From contig JAQMWT010000201.1 in assembly GCA_029834535.1 (NCBI GenBank), positions 37,014 through 101,013 of the forward strand: a stretch of DNA of 64,000 nt. The letters run 5' to 3'. Below, piece by piece: positions 21,380 to 30,638 of this stretch; the first letter of the stretch is position 1; each line of letters begins with the position of its first letter. Source of the DNA: Chrysophaeum taylorii. Its lineage: Eukaryota; Sar; Pelagophyceae; Pelagomonadales; Pelagomonadaceae. The translations under genes and the position numbers were made by a program. The notes beneath the pieces were generated by a model, which did not search any database, was not told where the DNA came from, and was given only the letters and a program-made list of their open reading frames with translations.

Positions 21380-21920
21380 TTAGCGGTATTGCGCAGCACG
21401 TGTGGGGTAGGGTGGAGTCGTCGACTCAGAAGAGATCATCGGGTTGCCGATCGACAGAGAGCCACGTAGAGCGGACGTGGCAGAAGACGGGCTGGGCAGA
21501 GGACGCCGACCGCGGGGCGTCTGCCCTCTGGCTCTTGTTGATCGTTTGGCGTCGGTGGGCCTTAGGGATACAGGTTGGAGGAGCCTCGGTGACACGACAC
21601 GATCGATCGTATCTGGTACCGTTGCAGTGGCCGTGCGACGGGTCGAGGTTGCGGAGAAGAAGCTCGCGATCAAAGTCAGCATGCCGTTGGTTGTCGGGAG
21701 TTCAAAACTCGACTCTTGAAGAGCGAGGCGTCGTCTTCCGACCCAACCTAGTCGGCCGAAAAAGAACCCGACGCCGTCTCGGGAAAAAGGCCGCGGTCAT
21801 GCGCGCGTTGTCAGCATCGACAACATCGTTTCGACGGGGCGTGAGAATGGCGCGCTGAAAGAGCCGCCGCGGGTCGTGGAAACAGTCTGCGAGGTCGCCG
21901 TAGACGGCTTGGAGGATCAA
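21380..21920 (-). pseudogene. Helitron/Pif1-type helicase C-terminal fragment, unit 2
   Basis: The minus frame 21,920-21,702 reads QAVYGDLADCFHDP, RAILTPRRNDVVDADNARM and FFP, the 'AIL.P.N..VD..N..ML' block of Helitron helicases. The later Arg/Asn-Leu-Asp and Pif1 terminal blocks follow in shifted frames to about 21,380. Confidence 0.72.
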
Positions 21921-22394
21921 TGCCTGCCTGGCTCGCGGGCCTACCTACCTGATCCTTACCCTAAATCGAGGGACAAACAGACAAACCCACCCACATCCTT
22001 CATGCTCCCCACACACACCGCCCTCTTAGCAGTCGACATTTAAAGACAAACAGACAACCCACCCAGGCCGCCCGATCCCAGCAGGACGTCACCCTTCGTC
22101 GCACATACGTCCGGCGGCAGCATGCGTACGACCTACGGGCGGGGCCCGTCCTCTCTTCGCCTGCCCCACGCCTCGGCGATGACCATGACTAGGTCCCGTG
22201 CCATCTCCGCCCGTCAGGCACATCCCCCATACCCCACAAACCCACCCACATCCTTATGCTCCCACACACCCCCTTAGCAGTCGACATTTAAAGACAAACA
22301 GACAACATGCTCTCCACACACCCCCCTCCTAGGTCCTACACGAATCGACAGATGTTTGTCTCCCTCGATTTAGGGTAAGGATAAGGTAGGCGCG

Positions 22395-22980
22395 CGAGCC
22401 AGGCAGTGATCCTTCAAGCCGTCTACGGCGACCTCGCAGACTGTTTCCACGACCCGCGGCGGCTCTTTCAGCGCGCCATTCTCACGCCCCGTCGAAACGA
22501 TGTTGTCGATGCTGACAACGCGCGCACGACCGCGGCCTTTTTCCCGAGACGAGGCGTCGGAGTTCTTTCGGCCGACTAGGTTGGGTCGGAAGCCGACGCC
22601 TCGCTCTTTACAGTCGAGTTTTCAACTCCCTGACAACCAACGGCATGCTGACTTTGATCGCGAGCTTAAAGTCTTCGCAACCTCGACCCGTCGCACGGCC
22701 ACTGCAACGGTACCAGATACATGATCGATCGTGTCGTGTCACCGAGGCTCCTCCAACCTGTATCCTCAAGCCCGCCGACGCCAAACGATCAACAAGAGCC
22801 AGGGCAGACGCCCCGCAAGTTCGGCGTCCTCTTGCCCAAGCCCGTCTTCTGCATAGTCCAGCTCTACGTGCCTCTCTGTCGATCGGCAACCCCGAGGATA
22901 CGCTCTTCTGAGTCGACGACCCACCCTACCCCAACGTGCTGCGCGATAAGCCCCCTCCCGGCGTCTACACGCGCACTGTA
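22395..22980 (+). pseudogene. Helitron/Pif1-type helicase C-terminal fragment, unit 3
   Basis: Mirror image of units 1 and 2. It contains FHDPRRLFQRAILTPRRNDV, then in other frames 'CNGTRYMIDRV' (Helitron consensus 'LCNGTRL.V') and KPVFCIVQLYVPLCRSA. Frameshifts break it. Confidence 0.7.
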
Positions 22981-23469
22981 GGTGAGCTTACTGGGCCAGG
23001 TGAACTTACTGGGGTTTGAGATTGGGACTAGGTGAACTGAGTGACCAGGTGAACTTACTGAGACCAGGTGAACTTACTGGGGGTTTTAGAGTAAACTCAA
23101 AGGTTAGCGGCGTGTGCGGATCAAAGCACCTTAGATTGGCGGAGGCGAGAGAGACGAGCTCGAAGGTGGTGTGAGCTAGGCGAACTTACTGACCAGGTGA
23201 ACTTATATGAAACTTACTGGACCAGGTGAACTTACTGGGGTTAGAGATTTGGACTAGGTGAACTTACTGACCATGTGAGCTTATATGAAACTTATTGGGG
23301 CCAGGTGAACTTACGGGGGTTAGAGATTGGGACTAGGTGAACTTACTGGCCTGCACTTGTCCTAACTACTAATCGACAGATGTTTGTTTGTTTGTCTGTC
23401 TGTCTGTTTGTCTGTCTGTCCCTCGATTTAGGGTAAGGATCAGGTAGGCGCGAGAGTAAGGATCAGGTA

Positions 23470-24050
23470 GGCGCGAGAGCCAGACCGTGATCCTCCAAGC
23501 CGTATACGGCGACCTCGCCGACTATTTCCACGACCCGCGGCGGCTCTTTCAGGGCGCCATTCTCACGCCCCGTCGAAACGATGTTGTCGATGCTGACAAC
23601 GCGCGCATGACCGCGGCCTTTTTTTCCCGGAGACGAGGCGTCGGAGTTCTTTTCGGCTGACTAGGCTGGGTCGGAAGACGACGCCTCGCTCTTTACAGTA
23701 GAGTTTTCAACTCCCTGACAACCAACGGCATGCTGACTTTGAGCGCGAGCTTAAGGTCTTCGAAACCTCGACCCGTCGCACGGCCACTGCAACGGCACCA
23801 GATACATGATCGATCGTGTCGTTGTCACCGAGGCTCCTCCAACCTGTATCCCTTAAGGCCCGCCTACGCCAAACGATCAACAAGAGCCAGGGCCAGACGC
23901 CCCGCGAGGTCGGCGTCCTCTTTCCCAAGCCCGTCTTCTGCCACGTCCAGCTCTACGTGGCTCTCTGTCGATACTCATCTGGGTCGACGACTCCACCCTA
24001 CCCCACACGTGCTGCGCAATACCGATAAGCCCGCTCCCGGCGTCTACACG
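23470..24050 (+). pseudogene. Helitron/Pif1-type helicase C-terminal fragment, unit 4
   Basis: The frame 23,816-24,028 reads RQTINKSQGQTPREVGVLFP and KPVFCHVQLYVALCR, the best preserved version of the terminal Pif1 block in the window. The preceding 'RAILTP...NDVVDADNARM' block is present in another frame at 23,560-23,620. Confidence 0.75.
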
Positions 24051-24671
24051 CGCACTATAGGTGAACTTACTGGGACCACGTGAACTTACTGGGGTTTGAG
24101 ATTGGGACTAGGTGAACTGAGTGACCAGGTGAAACTGGGACCAGGTGAACATACTGGGGTTTTAGAAGAGTAAACTCACTCAAAGGTTGGCGGCGCGTGC
24201 GGATCGAAGCAGCTTAGATTGGCGGAGGCGAGAGCGACGAGCTCAAAGGAGTTGGTGTGAGCTAGGTGAACTTACTGACCAGGTGAACTTATATGAAACT
24301 TACTGAGACCAGGTGAACTTACTGGGGTTAGAGATTGGGACTAGGTGAACTTACTGGGGTTAGAGATTGGGACTAGGTGAACTTACTGGGGTTAGAGATT
24401 GGGACTAGGTGAACTTACTGGCCTGCACTTGTCGACATTTAAAGACAAACAGACAAACAGACAGACAGACAGACAAACATCTGTCGAATAGTAGTAAGGA
24501 AAAACCCGCTTTACCAGGGACTTAGTGGGGTCTCGGCGCGAGTTCGTGTTGTGGAATCAATCCATGACCTCAGTGGTGATGTTCGCACCAATTGGCGCAT
24601 GACTTCGTCTCGCAACGTCCACTAACACAGGAAAGCCGTCCATTGGCAAACTTTTGACCGACGCGTGAAAC

Positions 24672-27525
24672 ATGCGTGCAGTCAGGGTGCACACGACGTG
24701 CCTCCGATTGATTTTACACGCGTGTGTTTGCACCTTGTCGAGGACTTTTTATCTTCCCGGAGTTGCCCCTCGAACTTTTCGCTATGGGGATAAAGTTGAG
24801 TTGAAAGTCAACAAGCTCACAAGTGTCCGTACACAAATCCCTTATGACTTCTACTCACTGAAGTTTTGTCGGCCTTCGGGTGGTATCAAACAGGTGAATG
24901 ATAATGGCTCATTGTGCACAACGATTGCTTCGATTATACATTAGGCAACGGAAAATCTGGGAGAATTCCTCTCGGGCGATCGTATTGAGAATTCAGCTTA
25001 CCAAGTGTGTGCACTCTTTCGTGAATCAGTGACAACTTGTTGCCAGCTGTTTATGGAGCAAGATCAATTCTGCAAAGTTTTATGCCAAGTGCATCTTAAA
25101 GCAAATGACGTGTCTGCACTAAGAGACATAGTCAAGGAGGAATATCACAATAATTGGATTATTGACAACTTGCCCGCTGGTAGTGTGTTCTCAATTTGCT
25201 GACGCACACGCGTTTACGCAGCTTCAATCGTGGACTCTGAACAATACATTATCACAGCCTATGCGGGGGGGTTCCCTGTGGGCTATCAAGATCACAAGTC
25301 GACGTACATTTTCAACCACGTGAACATCATTGTTGAATACCATCCGTAGAGCCCATGTGTGGACAACATCAATATTGTAGTATTTGTAGATTGGTTGCAT
25401 CATCTTGTAACTTGTAAAGTGGTGGTTGTAGGCTGGATGATGGCTCGCGAGTCGTTGGGTTTTATGCTAGAAACAGCGTCGTGTGGAATCTCAAACGCAT
25501 AGGGTAAGACCACAGGTCGAACCGTTCACCATAAAGCATCGTTTTGTAGCCGGTTCATCGTGGGATGGTGTCAATCTGTGCAATTTACGCCGCTTTCTTA
25601 CCACCCTTTTTTCACATGGTGTTCGTTTCTAGCTGTTGTCCGAGCTTCTGTCGTTCCATTCCAGGCATTGATGCTGGTGCGGCGCCCTTACTTGAAACTT
25701 GCGATAAATCCGGCCCTATGGTTTATGAGGCAATTTCGGCGAAACAAGAGGTTCACATCGGGCCTGTTATTTTTACATATGATGTTCTCTGGCGTGCGAG
25801 CAATGTTAAGTGGGCCAGCCGATGGGATGTATATCTTTCCATGGACAACGCAGTCCCTGACAAAGTGCACTGGTTTTCTATAATTAATTCGTTGCTAATC
25901 GTGCTCTTCCTGTCAGTAATGGTTGCAATGATCATGATACGCAACCTTCACCGGGACATTGTGCGTTATAATCGTGTACTGTCTGACGAAGAAAAAGCAG
26001 AGGAGCGCGAGGAATCTGGATGGAAGCTCATCCATGCGGATGTCTTTCGACCTCCGAATTACTTGACCATGTGCTTTTGTGTAGCCGTGGGCACAGGTGT
26101 GCAGGTGCTTTCATGTACAGCCATGTGCATTATCTTTGCGGCTCTTGGATTTCTATCACCTGCGAATCGAGGTAGTCTGGTAGCTCACCTAGTCACAGAA
26201 AGGCTTCAACCTTTGCGTTGTAGGCAGATTGTTCGTAATTTATTTGACCTAACAAGCTGTTGTTTGTGTTGTGCATTTGTGTACTTCGATGAGATACCAA
26301 GGATTGATTTTTCTTGATGAATCTAGCTTGTATCACGAAACGACACAGGCCACCGCGCTTCTTGTCCTTTTCGTTCACAGCAGAGTCTGTATCGCACTGC
26401 TAACATCGTGACGTAGCTGATAAGGTGTTGATGGGGGCGTTTGCTGGCTACACATCGGCCCGCTTATACAAGACGTTTAAAGGTCGCAAGTGGCAGAAAT
26501 GCACTCTTTATACAGCGTTGGCGTACCCCGGTATATGTTTCTGTACCTTCCTCCTGTTTGATACACTATTGTATGGCTATGGTTCTACTGGTGCTGTTCC
26601 GATGCTTTCACTGGTATCATTGCTCTCGTTGTGGTTCGGTGTATCAGTGCCACTGGTATTCATGGGATCTTATTTTGGGTACAAGCAAGAACCACTGACC
26701 TATCCACTCATCACGAGCAGTATCCCACGTGAAATTCCGGAGCCGCAACCATGGTATTTGTCACTTGGATTCACAACCATAGTCGGTGGTATTCTACCTT
26801 TTGGCGCTTGCTTCGTTGAACTCTTCTTCATGTTGAGCTCCATGTGGATGGATCAATACTACTATGTATTTGGCTTTACGGGCTTGGTTTTCGTCATTCT
26901 TATCATAACCTGTGGTAGTTTGCAGTGTTCGACAACCATTTTAGTCTGTACTTGGCTTATGCCTTAACAAAGGGAGCTCGAGGAAGATGTCACGCAGGTG
27001 AGATAACAATCGTGCTTTGCTATTTCCAGCTCTGCTCCGAAAATTACCACTGGTGGTGGCGGTCGTTCCTCACCCCAGGATCAACAGCACTTTATGTGCT
27101 TTTGTACTCATGCGTTTATTTCGCGCGCCTCGAAGCTGACAAGTGGCTCACATGTAAGCACATTTTGAATCTTTTGAGTGTTGCACCCGGATGGGAGTCT
27201 CCACGTTAGTGAAAAAGATTCTGCAATTGACTGCAGTCTATTGCACCGCTGTCCTCGCTACAAGTGATCTTACTGTCTCTTGCACAGATGTTCTGTATTT
27301 CGGGTACATGATTCTGATTTCCTTGGGACTGTTCACGCTGACTGGCGCTTGTAAGTAACATCATACCTATGGATAGTGTGATCAAATAGGTCTCCGGATA
27401 GAGTGAGCCTGTAGCCAACCTTACGTACTATGTGGTGTTTCGATGCGTATGACATAGGTGGTTTTTTTTCATGCCTCTGGTTCACCAAGATCATATATGA
27501 ACTTTCCTGTGTCTCTAATACATAG
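24672..27525 (+). CDS. TM9/nonaspanin (transmembrane 9 superfamily) protein, 11 exons
   Basis: Exons inferred by protein continuity and splice sites: 24,672-24,893; 24,945-25,179; 25,222-25,345; 25,432-25,465; 25,516-25,567; 25,665-26,179; 26,349-26,372; 26,425-26,914; 26,998-27,153; 27,288-27,350; 27,458-27,525. The sum is 1,983 nt, 660 codons plus stop, the normal family length. The N-terminus is a signal peptide, then FYLPGVAPRTFRYGDKVELK and DFYSLKFCRP. The lumenal part holds ENLGEFLSGDRIENS, NNWIIDNLPA, GGFPVGYQDHK and YIFNHVNIIVEYH. FTYDVLWRASNVKWASRWD precedes the first internal membrane helix. The remaining helices include FLSPANRGSL, FAGYTSARLYKTFKGRKW, QIPE-like REIPEPQPWY, GGILPFGACFVELFF and CYFQLCSENYHWWWRS. 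These multi-pass proteins act in the Golgi/endosome system in trafficking of membrane cargo. The last residues (IIYELSCVSNT) lack the family's usual Lys-x-Asp/Glu end, so the final exon may be wrong. Exon 7 is only 24 nt. Intron 4 starts GC. Confidence 0.92.
25466..25515 (+). other. apparent GC-AG intron in the TM9SF gene
   Basis: Protein continuity (RVVGFY joined to VEPFTIKH) requires the upstream exon to end at 25,465, where the next bases are GCTAGA. The acceptor is CCACAG at 25,515. The nine other introns of the gene start GT. A frame runs through most of this intron (AR-NSVVWNLKRIG), so partial retention is possible. Confidence 0.6.
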
Positions 27526-28455
27526 TTAGATGTATGTCTAAGATACGTATAGTGTTGGAATGATTGTCAACATCGCCATGCTACTAGGACTCTTGTCCAG
27601 TCTGTCCTTTGAAGCATCGATCGCAGGCGTCAATTAAAGTTGACTAGTAGCATGATGCGTCTACGGGTTCAGCGTCACAGTGTGTAGCCTTAATGAGCTA
27701 GCTCACTCCTGCTCTGTTATTTGCGGTTGTGATGTCACATGTACGATTTACACACTTTATATATATGTGGCATTTTCACGCTGGTTGGCATTCCCCGTGG
27801 CTTGATAGTCACCTGCTCTGTTGCAGACTCGATGCTTCTTCGTCTTGCAAGTTCGCGATGCAGTGTGCGTTCTCAAGTTGGTCGTCAGTTGTTAAGCAGT
27901 TGCCGTGGCAGTTGCCGTGGATACCGAGAGTGTGATGTATGTCATGTGAGTCTGCAGAATAGAGACGTCTTATGGGTTAATTCGCACTTTGCTGACAATG
28001 ATAATCCAATGCGAACCGACAGCGTGAGACACTTCTGCAGTAATTTGCAACGTGTCGCCAAATTTGAGCAAAAGATAGCTCTTCACTAAGCGCACTTTGC
28101 TAACTGACAATTACGAGACTCCATCGTGAACCAATGGGGTGAATGCACGTCGGACGTCGGAATGAATGCAATGCCTGAAACATAGATTATGTGCTCGTGG
28201 TACTTAGCACGTCCTCGCTCGTTCAAGAGACTTCACTGGTTTTGGTAGGCAGCTGTGATCATAAGCTGCATTCTCAAGTGCATGTCATGAAGGTCATCTC
28301 AGTCCGTGCAGCTATTGTTCACAGAACGACCTCATGATTGCACACCGTTTCCCATGCTCACTGATCTTGGATTTTAATTTGTGGTAATGCAAGCGCGTGG
28401 CTACTTTAGTGTGCGTGTTGCACACCTTAATTAGCGCATTTGGCAGCATGGTAGC
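27526..28455. other. unassigned region downstream of the TM9SF gene
   Basis: It contains only short frames, the longest being 116 codons at 27,739-28,089 with no recognisable domain and no clear splice structure. There are no repeats in common with the rest of the window. Confidence 0.4.
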
Positions 28456-28562
28456 TAGAGAACAATGAAAATCAAAGTCTCCTGGAAGAGAGAATGGCAG
28501 TGGTATGTTGCTCTTCTAGCGCCCTGTCTCTAACGACACGAAGAGTGGCACTGTTTTCGTAT
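28456..28562 (-). repeat. diverged solo LTR fragment of the copia-type family
   Basis: On the plus strand it starts tagagaacaatgaaaatca and contains gagaatggcagtggta, gccctgtctctaacgacac and gaagagtggcactg. This is the reverse complement, with changes, of the 3' LTR at 58,606-58,789 (ccgtgctgctctttgtgtcg, ttagaggacaggac, accactgccaccattctc, actgttctcta). No internal sequence accompanies it. Confidence 0.6.
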
Positions 28563-28864
28563 TAATAAGACTGCTAAGTCGAGCTAACTCGAGCGCTTAT
28601 TGGTAGTTAGCTCCGCATGACACGCCAGAAAGCGTCACCATCGACCAACGAGTGGCCGAGTTAGCTCCGCTCTCAAGTTGGCTCGAACTTCGCTCATGTA
28701 ACGCGCGATCGAATGGCTGTTCACACTATCCGTGGTACTTTTCAGCCTGAGGGTAGGGGCAACTAAGAAACGCCGCCGCTGTAGCGAGCCGATAAGTTAG
28801 TGACAGCGCACCAAAAACCTCGGTTTTTTTTGATGAGTTGCAAGGTATGTTTAAAACATACCCA

Positions 28865-28905
28865 AGGGGCAGCAAAAAAAGCAGCCCTTAACACCACGTC
28901 GATTT
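28865..28905. repeat. inverted repeat, left copy (partner 30,533-30,573)
   Basis: The plus-strand sequence caaggggcagcaaaaaaagc, followed by agcccttaacaccacgt, is matched in inverse orientation by acgtggtgtcggggattgc and attttttgctgccccttg at 30,533-30,573. On the inner side of each copy lies a ctacctacc stretch. The pair encloses the hypothetical genes at 29,046-30,440 and could be a transposon border. Confidence 0.6.
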
Positions 28906-29206
28906 TCCAAAATCCGCCCTCCGGCAGCTACCTACCTACCTCTCTACGCACATACATACTGATTTTAAGTATAGGTCAACACTAACTCTAGGTCTCGGCT
29001 TAGGAGCTCTCGAAGGCTGGCCCCAGCGCTGGCCAAGGGTGCCAGATGAGCGCGGAGCTGCCTTGTTACTGTTACGAGAAGGGAAAGAAGCAGGCGACGT
29101 GGCCGCCGGCGGCCGCGGGTTCAAAGTTTTGTGTGAAGCCGACGAAGTCGGACTGGGAAAAGGCTTGCGTGCATGGCGCAAACCGCAACTTTCGAAGTGA
29201 CGAGCC

Positions 29207-30007
29207 GTGGGGTCCGATGCTGCGAGTCCGGGTGCACGTCCAGTGATTTCGGCGAGTCGAACGCCTCGGATGGCGCGAGCACGACGGGGTCTCTGTTCCA
29301 CTGCAACAAACGTATTAAGTCAAAGCACTCGCCGGCGAAGACGACAACATGTTAAGTCAAAGCACTCGCCGGCGAAGAAGACGACTGCGGCGCGCTCGAT
29401 CACAAGTTTCTTCCAGCCGCAACCAAAACGCCCCAAGGTGAACGAATCGACCACAGTGAACGAACCGGCCACGGTTCCATTTTGTGGCGCTCGTGATGAT
29501 GAGGAGATGAGGGATATCGGTGACGACGACGACGAAGACAACGAAGACGACGAAGACGCCGACGACGACGACGTTCTCATGCAAGAGCGGTAACCAATCG
29601 CTTCCTTGTCGGGCGAAGCCCCGGCCCTGGCTGAGTCCCACGAATTCGACGACGAGGACGAGGACGAGGATTTCATGAGTGATAAAAAAATGAACGACGA
29701 CAACGTCGTCGTCGACCTCTGCAGTGACGACGACGACGTCGTCGTCGTCGTCGTCGATCTCTGCGGCGACGACGACACATTGTCGTCCGGTGAGGCGGGT
29801 TCGACTGCAAACCGCCCTCCCCAAGATCGTGTCGCTCTTGCTGCTGCCCGCCGCGTCCGGCTCTGCTTCGATACTACCAGAAGACTCGACAACAATGGCG
29901 GGACCGAGACCCCGTTCGCGGAAGTCCAAGGGGAGCTCCCGGCCCCGCTGATTCTGTGCGCCGGCCTCCCCTGGCCGGGCCCGCTTCCCGTCATTAACAC
30001 ATACTAA
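29207..30007 (+). pseudogene. acidic protein with PCNA-binding-like and SUMO-binding-like motifs
   Basis: The frame runs 29,207-29,593, has one TAA (29,591-29,593) and continues in the same frame to 30,007. In order: a basic segment, RSITSFFQPQPKRPK (resembles a PIP box, a short helix with two Phe followed by basic residues that docks on PCNA), a long Asp/Glu run, then DNVVVDLCSDDDD and VVVVDLCGDDD (resemble SUMO-interacting motifs: hydrophobic strand plus acidic residues). Such combinations occur in replication and repair proteins that act at PCNA-SUMO; that link is inference. Another frame upstream (29,046-29,246, MSAELPCYCYEKGKKQATW...) is Cys-containing and may be a 5' exon. A 27-bp direct repeat (29,316 and 29,352) disturbs the frame. 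It may be a spliced host gene or transposon cargo. Confidence 0.4.
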
Positions 30008-30440
30008 CTGCCTGGTTCCTAGCGTCCACGACGGTCCGCTGCTTGCGGTCGATGCTGCAACTTTCTTCTAACGATGCCTCGATGTCGCATACGGGATCGT
30101 GCACCAAGTCCACGAAGTCACCAGCGCCCCGACACTCTTGGTCTTCTTCATCGTCAGCGGTCCCCGCGTCAACTCCACTCAATCCCACAAACTCACCGAG
30201 CGGCCTGAACATGTCCACGCCGGCCGCAGCCATTTGATCGAAGTCGACATCGACTGCGTCGTAAAATGGCGACTCCCCAGCGTCGGCTGCAAGTAGAATT
30301 TCCGCAGCACGGGGTGCGCCCTGGCGCCAAGCGTTCGGCACGGAGACCATGGTCACATCGACACGCGAGCGGTCCTCTTCGTACTCTGGGCGCAGCGCCA
30401 TCGCGCGACCGAGCGTAGGCGCGCCGTCAGTAGCACTCAT
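29994..30440 (-). CDS. hypothetical acidic protein, 148 aa
   Basis: The frame starts MSATDGAPTLGRAMALRPEY and ends QAVSMC. It is acidic in the second half (AGTADDEEDQECRGAGDFVD). There is no known domain. It is convergent with the preceding acidic gene, overlapping its 3' end by 14 bp, and divergent from the transposase-like gene at 30,639, with about 200 bp between the two starts. Codon usage is GC-rich like that of its neighbours. It lies inside the inverted-repeat pair. Confidence 0.4.
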   Translation of the reverse strand: MSATDGAPTLGRAMALRPEYEEDRSRVDVTMVSVPNAWRQGAPRAAEILLAADAGESPFYDAVDVDFDQMAAAGVDMFRPLGEFVGLSGVDAGTADDEEDQECRGAGDFVDLVHDPVCDIEASLEESCSIDRKQRTVVDARNQAVSMC

Positions 30441-30532
30441 CGCCTCCTAACGACCGACATCGCCACGAAATAATTTTGTTCTTTTGTAATATTAAAACTT
30501 GAATCCGGCCCTAGCGGGGGCACTTACCTACC

Positions 30533-30573
30533 TACGTGGTGTCGGGGATTGCATTTTTTGCTGCCCCTTGAAC
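30533..30573. repeat. inverted repeat, right copy (partner 28,865-28,905)
   Basis: See the left copy. This copy sits between the divergent starts of the minus-strand hypothetical gene and the plus-strand transposase-like gene, so it could also carry promoter sequence. Confidence 0.55.
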
Positions 30574-30638
30574 ATACCTCGAACCTGCCCACTATACAAA
30601 TTTTCAGTACATCACCCAAGCCGTACGAAGACGAAACG

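Larger units (their letters stand above)
20222..24480. repeat. 4.2-kb imperfect palindrome of Helitron-helicase units and minisatellites
   Basis: Four related composite units. Each consists of a minisatellite of variants of ccagtaagttcacctggtcc, a helicase fragment of about 580 bp, and a (gacaaaca)n/(gaca)n microsatellite next to ccctaaatcgagggac. Units 1 (about 20,240-21,240) and 2 (about 21,243-22,000) are in one orientation. Units 3 (about 22,340-23,360) and 4 (about 23,390-24,480) are in the other. The centre (about 22,000-22,340) carries its own repeated block (cacatcctt..atgctcccacac and gcagtcgacatttaaagaca). Each arm is thus a tandem pair, and the two arms are inverted. Confidence 0.85.

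Noticed and set aside
25688-25944. Minus-strand ORFs opposite the TM9SF gene
   Set aside because: Antisense shadows of a conserved coding exon.
24893-27525. TM9SF locus first looked like a pseudogene with stops and frameshifts
   Set aside because: Every interruption coincides with splice-site borders that restore both frame and family sequence, and the spliced length is 660 codons.
27739-28089. 116-codon ORF as a host gene downstream of TM9SF
   Set aside because: No domain, no splice partner and no coding-like features.
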